Shown one piece after another: positions 42,081-49,346 of a stretch of DNA of 49,346 nt. Within the stretch, counting starts at the first letter, position 1, and each line of letters opens with the position of its first letter. The notes beneath the pieces are model-generated. The model saw nothing but the letters and a program-made list of their open reading frames with translations, had not been told where the DNA came from and searched no databases. Origin of the DNA: Verrucomicrobiaceae bacterium (GTDB lineage Bacteria; Verrucomicrobiota; Verrucomicrobiia; Verrucomicrobiales; Verrucomicrobiaceae); NCBI GenBank assembly GCA_019694165.1, contig JAIBCL010000044.1, positions 1 to 49,346 of the forward strand, written 5' to 3'. Made by a program: the position numbers and the translations under genes.

Positions 42081-42207
42081 AGTTGCAAAACCTCCGAATG
42101 AGGAAGTTGGAAAGATTGAAATCATTCTCCTGCCCCCATTCTCCTGTCACTCTCTCGGTCAGATGACAGGAGAATGGGGGCAGGAGAATGAGAAGGATTT
42201 TGCAACT
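42081..42207. repeat. 127-bp nested palindrome with 27-bp perfect inner arms
   Basis: Inner arms are exact over 27 bp: 42123-42149 (starting CATTCTCCTGCCCCC) and 42164-42190 (ending GGGGGCAGGAGAATG), with a 14-base loop. Outer arms AGTTGCAAAACC (42081-42092) and GGATTTTGCAACT (42195-42207) match with one extra base, so the whole 127 bp can fold back. It carries no gene. It resembles a REP/BIME or MITE-type repeat; mobilisation by a transposase elsewhere is an inference. I see no clear target duplication. Confidence 0.8.
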
Positions 42208-42417
42208 ACCTCACTTCTTCACTGTTTTCGTGCGCCGCTCGCGCCGGACAGACCCGCCCTACAGGCCGCGTGCGTCGGCCCTGGAGATTTTTTCCAAGAA
42301 AATCAGATTTCCGGTCACACCGGGCGAAAAACGCAGCAGTTCACAGTGTGGGCTCCGCACACCGGCGCTCCTTTCATCTTCGCATTCACCCACCCGCATC
42401 ATCCACCCGTGAAATCC

Positions 42418-42528
42418 ATGGAAATCATCCGTCGCTTCCTTCAGGTCTGGTCCGCCCTCGGGCTGGTCTCCGCCGCGCTGCTTCACATGCAGTCCGGCAC
42501 CGCCTCGAACCTTCGTGCCTCCAACTGA
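42418..42528 (+). CDS. Doubtful small hydrophobic peptide (36 aa)
   Basis: The frame MEIIRRFLQVWSALGLVSAA then LLHMQSGTASNLRASN has a signal-peptide-like helix but no other support. It is preceded by a pyrimidine-rich stretch as in the exported genes here, and its end overlaps the longest form of the LuxR-type gene by 14 bases. It may be a real small peptide or the 5' end of a lost exported gene. Chance is an equal explanation. Confidence 0.2.
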   Translation: MEIIRRFLQVWSALGLVSAALLHMQSGTASNLRASN

Positions 42529-43123
42529 CGCCAAGGTGAATCCTCAATCCCATCCGATCCCCCGCCGCCGCATGTCATCCTCTCTCTTCATGTCAGTTCG
42601 CCCGGATGAAAGAAACGTCCAGCGGCCGCCAGACCCGGCCCGAAAGGGCCATTGTGAGCTTTTGCCGAATGTTCTAAGGCGGCATGTGCTGAATCCTCCC
42701 GACAACGCGTACGACTCAATTGCAGCGGCCGAGTTCCTCTCGCTGCACATGAAACTGACCCGCCGGCAGGCGCAGGTCCTTCATTGGATTGCCGAGGGGA
42801 AGTCCAATCAGGAGATCGCCCTGGTCCTGCAATGCAGCTTCTTCACGGTGAAGAACCATGTGAAGGAAATCTTCGTCCGCCTCGGCGTGAGCAGTCGTGT
42901 GGGGGCGGTTGCCGTGGCGTATCGCGCACATCTGAACCATCTGGCCGCCGAACCTCCGCCTCCGGCCAATCGTGCGGCGGGAGCGAAGAAGAAGGGACCG
43001 TCCCGCCGGAGGATGTCCCCCAGCAACGGTGCCACACCCACAGCCTCATCACCCGCCGCTTCGTCGTCCGCACTGCCCGCGCCATCCAGACCGGCGCATT
43101 CCCGACGCCCCACCCCGCCATGA
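42515..43123 (+). CDS. LuxR-type HTH transcriptional regulator (orphan)
   Basis: The longest frame has 202 residues; ATGs at 42572 and 42590 are plausible later starts. The DNA-binding domain spans ~79-142: LTRRQAQVLHWIAEGKSNQE, then EIALVLQCSFFTVKNHVKEI and LGVSSRVGAVAVAYRAHL, a GerE/LuxR-type helix-turn-helix. The N-terminal ~75 residues contain no recognisable receiver or autoinducer domain. The C-terminus is a Ser/Pro/Ala-rich tail. It should bind DNA in the cytosol. It lies next to the second giant exported gene, so control of surface proteins is a guess from context. No Shine-Dalgarno is obvious. Confidence 0.85.
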   Translation: MPPTDAKVNPQSHPIPRRRMSSSLFMSVRPDERNVQRPPDPARKGHCELLPNVLRRHVLNPPDNAYDSIAAAEFLSLHMKLTRRQAQVLHWIAEGKSNQEIALVLQCSFFTVKNHVKEIFVRLGVSSRVGAVAVAYRAHLNHLAAEPPPPANRAAGAKKKGPSRRRMSPSNGATPTASSPAASSSALPAPSRPAHSRRPTPP

Positions 43124-43314
43124 AAAAACGCACGCACACTCCGCCCCAGCCCCATCCACACCATCCCCGGCGTCATTGCGCGCCGGGCAGCGCCATGACC
43201 GCTGATCCGGTCCCGGCTTTTGGTCGAGGATTCTCCATCATCCACAGCAGAAGGAAGGCGGCAAAACGAATCGCTTCCGCGGCCCCGCTGCCTGCCGCCG
43301 TCTTCATTGGCTGA
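43120..43314 (+). CDS. Doubtful 64-aa protein overlapping the LuxR-gene stop
   Basis: An ATGA overlap with the LuxR-type gene opens a frame (MKKRTHTPPQPHPHHPRRHC) that is Pro/His/Arg-rich and ends AAVFIG. No family is recognised. The coupling is typical of real gene pairs in this window, but the composition could also come by chance in GC-rich DNA. The rest of 43124-43519 holds only pyrimidine-rich leader sequence. Confidence 0.25.
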   Translation: MKKRTHTPPQPHPHHPRRHCAPGSAMTADPVPAFGRGFSIIHSRRKAAKRIASAAPLPAAVFIG

Positions 43315-43519
43315 GAAGCTCCTGAGTTGCTATCGCCAATGGTGGGCTCTTCCTCCCGCCGCTCTTACCCTCACGCTAACTTCACCTCCGTCTCCTGCCT
43401 TCCGCCATTCGCCACTCCTCCTTGTCTCCACCATGAAATCATCCCACCGCACCCTGCACCTGCTGTCCTCCGGTCCCTTCTCGGCGCTGAATTCCCAGAC
43501 CGCCTCATCCCTGCTGCTT

Positions 43520-46500
43520 ATGAAAACATCGTTCCTCCATTGCCTCGTCCTCTGCCTCAGTCTGCTCACCGTCTTCAGCAGCCTCCATGCGGATGAATCT
43601 GCCACTGCCATCCCCTTTGCCGAGCTGGGGGCCAAGGCCACGGCGGCGGACAAGGGGCAGGCCATCGGCATCACGGCCACGGCGGAGGGCGCGGTGCTGC
43701 GCACGGGGTTTCAGAAGCTCAGCGGCACCGTCACGCGTGAGGGCTTGCGGCTCGACTCCACGGAAGCGGAGGGCGGGAGCCTGCGGCTGAAGGCGACGGC
43801 GGTGGGACGCGGCGAGGCTTCGTCGTCGGCGTTGCCCGATCACGGCGAGGTGATCGCCACGGACTCACTCGTCACCTTCACGCGGCCCGGGGTGGTGGAG
43901 GAATACAGCGTCAGTGCGGATGGCGTCCGGCAGGATTTCATTGTCGTCCAGCGTCCAGCGGGAGCGGGTGATATGAGCGTGGCCCTGAGCCTCAGCGGGG
44001 CCACCGCAGAGCCTGCGGGGGAGGGGGCAAAGCTGACGCTGGCGGGCAGCGGGCGCGAGCTGGCCTACAGCCGGCTGCGGGTCACGGATGCACGCGATCA
44101 GGAGCTGCCAGCCCGGCTGGTGGTGCTCTCCCCCACGCGGCTCGTGGTGCTGGTGCAGGATGCGGGCGCAGTGTATCCAGTGCGCATCGATCCCACCTTC
44201 AGTGATGCGGACTGGGTGAGCCTGAATCCCGGTGTTCCAGGCACCACGGGCAGCGTGAATTGTGCTGTCGTCGATGGCAGCGGGAATCTTTACATCGGCG
44301 GCGGTTTCTCCTTCGTCGGCACGGTGGCCGCGAATAACATCGCCAAATGGAACGGCAGCACCTGGTCCGCCCTCGGTAACGGCATCGATGGCGACGTCTA
44401 TGCGCTGGCCGTGAGCGGCAGTGATCTCTACGCGAGCGGCAACTTCGACACGGCGAGCGGCCTGACGGTCAATAATATCGCGAAATGGAATGGCGGCACC
44501 TGGTCCGCCCTCGGTGGCGGCATGGATAGCGTAGTCTATGCGCTGGCCGTGAGCGGCAGCGATCTCTATGCGGGAGGCAACTTCGACACGGCTGGCAGCG
44601 TGCCGGTCAAGAACATCGCCAAATGGGACGGCACCGACTGGTCCGGATTGAATGATGGGACTCGCGGCCAGGTCTTTGCGTTGCTCGTGGCTGGTGCCCA
44701 TCTCTATGTGGGAGGAGAGTTCACCGATGCAGGCGGCGGGCCGGCCAACAACATCGCGAAGTGGGATGTCCTTGGCGCTGGTGGCTGGTCCACCCTCGGC
44801 GACGGGGTGAGTGGTCCCGTCTATGCGCTGGCGGCTGGCGGCAGCGGGGTCTATGTGGGAGGTCAATTCTACCATGCGGGCGGTTTGCCGGCCAATAGCA
44901 TCGCGGAATGGAACGGCAGCACCTGGTCCGCCCTCGGTGACGGATTTTATGACCGCGATGTCAATGCCCTTGCCGTGATCGGCAGCGATCTCTATGCGGG
45001 AGGCAACTTCTCCACGGCAGGCGGCGTGCCTGCCAATTCCATTGCGAAATGGAACGGCAGCACCAACACCTGGTCCGCCCTCGGAACGGGGATGAACATC
45101 TCCAGCAAGGTCAATGCCTTGGCCGTGATCGGCAGCAATCTCTACGCCGGGGGCGACTTCACCTCGGCGGGCGGCGTGCCAGCCAGGAACTTCGCCAAAT
45201 GGAACGGCAGCGACTGGTCCGCCCTCGGCTCGGGCATGAATTTCCCCGTCAGTGCCCTGGCGGTGAGCGGCAGCGATCTTTATGTGGGGGGGTCCTTCAC
45301 CACCACGCCAGGTGGCGTGCCGGCCAACCGCATCGCGAAATGGAACGGCAGCACCTGGTCCCCCCTCGGCGACGGGGTGAGCAGCAGTGTCTATGCCATG
45401 GCGGTGAGCGGCAGCGATCTCTACGCGGGGGGGGATTTCACCACGGCAGGCGGCGTGCCGGCCAATCGCATTGCGAAATGGAACGGCAGCACCTGGTCCC
45501 CCCTCGGCGACGGGGTGAGTAGGAGTGTCTATGCCCTGGCGGTGAGCGGCAGCAATCTCTACGCGGGAGGGCTATTCAGCACGGCAGGTGGCGTGCCGGC
45601 CAATCGCATTGCAAAATGGAACGGCAGCACCTGGTCCGCTCTCGGCTCGGGGATGGATGGCGATGTCAATGCCCTGGCGGTGAGCGGCAGCGATCTCTAC
45701 GCGGGAGGGGGCTTCACCACCGCAGGCGGTGTGACGGTCAATCGCATCGCGAAGTGGAACGGCAGCACCAGCACCTGGTCCGCCCTTGGGGCGGGAGTGA
45801 GTGGTGGGGTGGACGCACTGGCGGTAATCGGCAGCGATCTCTACGCCGGGGGTAGCTTCTCCACCGCAGGCGGCGTGACGGCGAATAACGTGGCAAAATG
45901 GAACGGCAGCACCTGGTCCGCCCTCGGCGTCGGGGTGAGCAGCAGTGTCAATGCCCTGGCCGTGAGCGGCAGTGACCTCTATGCAGGAGGGCGCTTCACT
46001 GCGGCGGGCGGCGTGTCGGCCAACTTCATCGCGAAATGGAACGGCAGCGCGTGGTCCCCCCTCGGCACGGGCGTGAACGGCCTGGTCAGTGCCCTGGCGG
46101 TCAGCGGCAGCAAGCTTTACTTGGGCGGCACATTCACCCTGGTGGGCACCACCACGGTCTCACCCTTCATCGCCCAGGCGAACCTCCCGTCGCCGCCCAC
46201 CGTCACCAGCGTCTCTCCGGCAGTCGCCAGCATCGGCAGCAGCGTAACGATCACGGGCTCCGGCTTCACCGGTGCCACGACTGTGACCATCGGCGGCGTG
46301 ACGGTCACCAGCTTCACCGTGGTGGATGATACGACGATCACCACGACGGTGCCTGCGGGTGTGAATGGCCTGCTCAATGTGGTGGTGACCAATGCGGGCG
46401 GTCCTGGCACCGGCACGGGCGTTCTTTTCGTGGTGGATTATGTGATCACCACCACCGGCAATGCCATCGTCTGCACGGATGTCAGCGGCCATGGCGATCT

Positions 46501-49346
46501 TTTGCATGTCTCCAGCGGCAGCATCGGTGCCACCGTCATGTTCGCTGCCACAGGACGCACGTTCAGCGTCAATGGCGGGCCGAGCATCCCCGACAACTCC
46601 GGCCTCATCTCCCGCGCAGGGGCGACGAGCATCACCATCAATGCAGGGGCTGGAGATGATGACATCGATATCGGCGACCTCGACTTCAGCTTCGGCACCT
46701 TTGCCCTGCCCATGCCCAGCCTCACCGTCAATGGCGGCACCGGCAATGATACCGTCAGTTTCACGGGCGATGTAACCTTCGGAAACAACACGAGCCTGGA
46801 TGTGGATCTGCAAAACGACGATGCCGATCCGGGCCAAGACCACATCATGTTTGTGAATGCCTTTGTCACCAGCACGGACGGAAGCCTTGCCATCACTCTG
46901 CGCGCCAGTGTGCACATCATCTTTGAGTCTTCAAGCATCGACGCAGGCTCTGAAGGCTTGACCGCCGAGGCCAATGGTGGGCTGCCTTCCAATCTTGGCA
47001 TCTATGCCCAAAATACCAATTTCTCGTCCATAGGCAGCATCGTCATGAAGGGCACGAGCCCGCTAGGAAATGGCATCCTACTGAAGCGATCACAAGTCTT
47101 CGCCCAGTCCGATTTCACCCTGATCGGCCATGGCGATAACGATTTTGATGCCTCGGGTGTGCGGATCGAGGGGACTCATATTGACGCGCGCGGCGACATA
47201 AGCATCACAGGGCAGCTGGATGTCTTCGCTGGGGAATCCTCCAGCGGGGTAGGCATCGTGGATGGGGCGAGGATCAAGTCCGATAGGGACATTGACATCA
47301 CTGGCACGGGTGCACCCGAGGGGGAAATTGGCAACATGGGCGTTTGGCTGTTGGACGGCACCGTCGAAGCAGGTCGCAGCCTCACTGTCAATGGCACCGG
47401 CGGCCAGGACTCCGCGGTCGGCTTTGCATGGCATGGCATCTACATTCAGGGTGGCCGTATGGCCGGTTCGTCGGTCGCCATGACCGGCATCGCAGGCGAT
47501 TACCCCGATAGCCACGGCATCTTTGTGGAAAATGGGTCGGGTGAGAGCATCTACTCGGGCGGTTCCATATTACTCCATGGCAGCTCGGCCAATGAGGGAA
47601 GCTACGGGGTGCTCATCGATGCTCAGGGTGGGTCTGCTGTTTATGGAAGCAACCTCGTGACGGTGGAGGCAGACACGGCGAGCTTTATCAACAGCTTCGG
47701 CGGCGGCGGTTATGCGCTTTACTCGGATTATGACGTCATCGTCGCTCCATCGAGCATGGGCCGGAAGATCGTGATCGGAGAGGCGGACAGCCTTGCCACC
47801 CACCTCGGCCTCGACCAAAGCGAACTCGCCCTGATCTACTCTGACGGCAGCCTCGTGATCGGCAGCGACACCACTGGCGTCATCGATCAGACGGCGGACA
47901 TCGTGCTCGAAAACATCGGTGTCACCTACCGCTCAGGCGATGATATCCTCTTCACCAACAGCAGCCTCGCGACCAATGGCCGCAATTTCGTGGCCCGCCC
48001 TGGTCCTGGCCATAGCTTCTACCACAGCGGCACTGCCACGGATCTGGACCTGTCCGGCGGCACGGCAGCTTTCTCATCCGGGGCGCTTGGCTTCCGTGTC
48101 GCCAGCGGCACGGTGTATGACACGCTCAAGGTCGCGGGGGGCGTCGATCTCTCCGGCGTGGGCTTGAATCTCGAAGACGACAGTGCTGGTGCCTACACCC
48201 CGAGCGCGGCGCAGATCTTTATCCTCATCGACAACGACGGCACCGATGCGGTGATCGGCACCTTCGCCGGCCTCGCCCAGGGTGCCATCGTGAGCGTCAA
48301 TGGCGTGGACAAACTCATCACCTACACTGGTGGCGATGGCAATGACGTGGTGCTCATCCCGGCAGCGGCTCCGCCGACGGTAACGGCCGTCTCCCCCGCC
48401 ACCGGCCCCGCCACCGGTAACACCAGCGTCACCATCACCGGCACCGGCTTCACCGGAGTGACGGCGGTGAAATTCGGCGGCACAGCGGCCACGAGCTTCA
48501 CCTTCGACAGCGACACGCAGATCACGGCGACGACGCCGGCTCATGCAGCCGGAGCGGTGAGCGTGGACGTGACCACGGCGGGCGGCACCAACGCGCCGAA
48601 CACGCTCTTCTCCTATGCGTCACAACCCGCGCCCCTCAGCTCTCCCGGCGGCGATGTCGCCTCCGGCGGCGGCGCACCCGACGCGAGCGGTGCCGACAGC
48701 GGCGCGGACTTCGATGTGCTCAAGAAAGGCGGCTTCCTCGCTGAGAACGGCCATCTCGTCTTCCCCGGCACCCTCCTCGTCGGCAGCGGCTCGCCGCCCG
48801 TGACGCTCAGCCCGAACACCTTCATGGGCCTCTGGAAGCACGACGGGAGCAGCCTCAAGCTTCTCGCCCGCAGCGGCAATGATGCGCCGCAAACCGGCTC
48901 GCCCGCCGCAAAGTGGGACGTCCTTCCGCAGACGCCCGCCGTCAACGACAGCGGCGAGATCACCTTCCTGGCCTCCCTCGTCGTCAGCGGCACAAGCTCA
49001 CCGGCGACCACTGTCGATAACGACACCGGCCTCTGGAGCGAGCTGGGCGGCACCGGCCTGTCCCTTCTCGTCCGCGAGGGTGATGTGATCCCCGGCTTCA
49101 GCCCGTTGCAAGTTGGAGCCTTTGCCTCCGGTGCCTACGCCACCGCGCACACCGGTGCCACCAAGGGCGAGGCTGCCTTCAGCGTGACGATGAAAAACGG
49201 CAGCACCGACACCGCCATCCTGCGCGCCAGCATCAACGGCGCGAGCACCGCCGTCGGCATCGTCGCCCGTCAAAACACCGCAATGCCCGGCGTGGCGGGC
49301 GAGTCGTTCGGCAATCTCGCCGGTGCCTACACCGACTCCATGCGCA
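43520..49346 (+). CDS. Giant exported repeat protein with TIG domains and shared C-terminal domain (3' partial)
   Basis: The frame is open to the right edge (1942 residues so far). The ATG at 43520 gives a clean signal peptide (MKTSFLHCLVLCLSLLTVFS); an in-frame ATG at 43433, after a pyrimidine-rich leader, would add 29 residues. Residues ~130-230 (DFIVVQRPAGAGDMSVALSL, AVYPVRIDPTFSDADW) form a beta-rich domain. Residues ~240-890 hold about 14 repeats of ~46 residues of the type IAKWNGSTWSALG...VNALAVSGSDLYAGG. TIG/IPT domains lie at ~892-973 (TVTSVSPAVASIGSSVTITG) and ~1615-1700. Between them is a linker with TTTGNAIVCTDVSGHGD and GGTGNDTVSFTG and beta-helix-like turns, homologous to the minus-strand giant protein, ending YTGGDGNDVVLIP. 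From ~1707 the C-terminal domain (FDVLKKGGFLAENGHLVFPG, GLWSELGGTGLSLLVRE) matches that protein closely. It is a probable surface protein. Confidence 0.9.
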   Translation, partial: MKTSFLHCLVLCLSLLTVFSSLHADESATAIPFAELGAKATAADKGQAIGITATAEGAVLRTGFQKLSGTVTREGLRLDSTEAEGGSLRLKATAVGRGEASSSALPDHGEVIATDSLVTFTRPGVVEEYSVSADGVRQDFIVVQRPAGAGDMSVALSLSGATAEPAGEGAKLTLAGSGRELAYSRLRVTDARDQELPARLVVLSPTRLVVLVQDAGAVYPVRIDPTFSDADWVSLNPGVPGTTGSVNCAVVDGSGNLYIGGGFSFVGTVAANNIAKWNGSTWSALGNGIDGDVYALAVSGSDLYASGNFDTASGLTVNNIAKWNGGTWSALGGGMDSVVYALAVSGSDLYAGGNFDTAGSVPVKNIAKWDGTDWSGLNDGTRGQVFALLVAGAHLYVGGEFTDAGGGPANNIAKWDVLGAGGWSTLGDGVSGPVYALAAGGSGVYVGGQFYHAGGLPANSIAEWNGSTWSALGDGFYDRDVNALAVIGSDLYAGGNFSTAGGVPANSIAKWNGSTNTWSALGTGMNISSKVNALAVIGSNLYAGGDFTSAGGVPARNFAKWNGSDWSALGSGMNFPVSALAVSGSDLYVGGSFTTTPGGVPANRIAKWNGSTWSPLGDGVSSSVYAMAVSGSDLYAGGDFTTAGGVPANRIAKWNGSTWSPLGDGVSRSVYALAVSGSNLYAGGLFSTAGGVPANRIAKWNGSTWSALGSGMDGDVNALAVSGSDLYAGGGFTTAGGVTVNRIAKWNGSTSTWSALGAGVSGGVDALAVIGSDLYAGGSFSTAGGVTANNVAKWNGSTWSALGVGVSSSVNALAVSGSDLYAGGRFTAAGGVSANFIAKWNGSAWSPLGTGVNGLVSALAVSGSKLYLGGTFTLVGTTTVSPFIAQANLPSPPTVTSVSPAVASIGSSVTITGSGFTGATTVTIGGVTVTSFTVVDDTTITTTVPAGVNGLLNVVVTNAGGPGTGTGVLFVVDYVITTTGNAIVCTDVSGHGDLLHVSSGSIGATVMFAATGRTFSVNGGPSIPDNSGLISRAGATSITINAGAGDDDIDIGDLDFSFGTFALPMPSLTVNGGTGNDTVSFTGDVTFGNNTSLDVDLQNDDADPGQDHIMFVNAFVTSTDGSLAITLRASVHIIFESSSIDAGSEGLTAEANGGLPSNLGIYAQNTNFSSIGSIVMKGTSPLGNGILLKRSQVFAQSDFTLIGHGDNDFDASGVRIEGTHIDARGDISITGQLDVFAGESSSGVGIVDGARIKSDRDIDITGTGAPEGEIGNMGVWLLDGTVEAGRSLTVNGTGGQDSAVGFAWHGIYIQGGRMAGSSVAMTGIAGDYPDSHGIFVENGSGESIYSGGSILLHGSSANEGSYGVLIDAQGGSAVYGSNLVTVEADTASFINSFGGGGYALYSDYDVIVAPSSMGRKIVIGEADSLATHLGLDQSELALIYSDGSLVIGSDTTGVIDQTADIVLENIGVTYRSGDDILFTNSSLATNGRNFVARPGPGHSFYHSGTATDLDLSGGTAAFSSGALGFRVASGTVYDTLKVAGGVDLSGVGLNLEDDSAGAYTPSAAQIFILIDNDGTDAVIGTFAGLAQGAIVSVNGVDKLITYTGGDGNDVVLIPAAAPPTVTAVSPATGPATGNTSVTITGTGFTGVTAVKFGGTAATSFTFDSDTQITATTPAHAAGAVSVDVTTAGGTNAPNTLFSYASQPAPLSSPGGDVASGGGAPDASGADSGADFDVLKKGGFLAENGHLVFPGTLLVGSGSPPVTLSPNTFMGLWKHDGSSLKLLARSGNDAPQTGSPAAKWDVLPQTPAVNDSGEITFLASLVVSGTSSPATTVDNDTGLWSELGGTGLSLLVREGDVIPGFSPLQVGAFASGAYATAHTGATKGEAAFSVTMKNGSTDTAILRASINGASTAVGIVARQNTAMPGVAGESFGNLAGAYTDSMR
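44236..46190 (+). repeat. ~14 tandem repeats encoding WNGSTWSALG blades
   Basis: Inside the second giant gene, a unit of about 138 bases recurs with near-identical stretches such as GCGGTGAGCGGCAGCGATCT and AAATGGAACGGCAGCACC. Encoded units read NGSTWSALG...ALAVSGSDLYAGG-F-TAGGVPAN-IAKW. The first half unit begins at NPGVPGTTGS and the last ends at FIAQANLP. A count of 14 blades fits two 7-bladed propellers; that fold is an inference. Strong DNA similarity suggests recent expansion or gene conversion. Confidence 0.8.

Larger units (their letters stand above)
41606..42514. other. 909-base region without a sure gene: repeats and remnants
   Basis: The stretch between the esterase and the LuxR-type regulator holds a remnant of the 3' end of a giant gene (41767-41833), a second copy of the stop-overlapping palindrome (41833-41854), a 127-bp nested palindrome (42081-42207) and one doubtful small frame (42418-42528). 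Nothing else coding is supported. Confidence 0.6.

Noticed and set aside
44236..46190. CRISPR-like periodic repeats
   Set aside because: The period is ~138 bases, frame is kept and the units encode propeller-type blades.

Overview
The window looks like chromosomal DNA of a Verrucomicrobiota bacterium (probably Verrucomicrobiales). This rests on the high G+C content, very large Sec-exported beta-helix and beta-propeller proteins, an ECF sigma/membrane protein/pseudopilin-like operon, a PQQ-propeller plus malectin protein, many short palindromic repeats, and start codons that often follow pyrimidine-rich leaders rather than Shine-Dalgarno sites. No rRNA, tRNA or CRISPR array was recognised.

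Left part (1-22.1 kb), mostly housekeeping and envelope genes. It opens with the 3' part of a PQQ-like propeller/malectin protein. Next come a coupled pair (small YPMYG protein plus an HTTM-like membrane protein) and an M48 metalloprotease. On the minus strand lies a three-gene operon joined by ATGA overlaps (ECF sigma factor, small membrane protein, membrane-anchored protein with a pseudopilin-like tail), preceded by an Hsp70. glmS diverges from the Hsp70. Then follow a hypothetical membrane-anchored protein, a minus-strand hpt-moaD-GNAT run with overlapping stops and starts, a small OB-fold-like exported protein, a tricorn-like S41 protease, and a minus-strand Ski2-like helicase plus HAD phosphatase pair.

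Centre (22.3-33.6 kb). A single minus-strand gene of about 8.5 kb encodes a giant exported parallel beta-helix protein. A palindrome overlaps its stop codon and a structured inverted-repeat region lies in its 5' leader. Beyond it is a decayed choice-of-anchor/beta-helix gene with an internal stop and truncated ends, then a PfkB sugar kinase.

Right part (33.7-49.3 kb). It holds a BON/OmpA-like envelope protein with a TM/helix-hairpin-helix partner, a FecR-domain protein, a MITE-like element with 18-bp terminal inverted repeats and a 7-bp target duplication, an OpgG-type glucan protein, an RRM RNA-binding protein with a good terminator, and an exported esterase. A repeat-rich stretch follows, carrying a remnant of the 3' end of another giant gene and a 127-bp nested palindrome. 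Then come a LuxR-type regulator and a second giant exported protein that runs off the window.

The most distinctive signal is the giant-protein family. Two large members share a middle linker and a C-terminal domain but have unrelated N-terminal modules (NosD-like beta-helix versus about 14 WNGSTWSALG-type repeats). A 3' remnant and a broken gene of related design lie nearby, which suggests a modular, recombining family of surface proteins in a neighbourhood rich in palindromic repeats.
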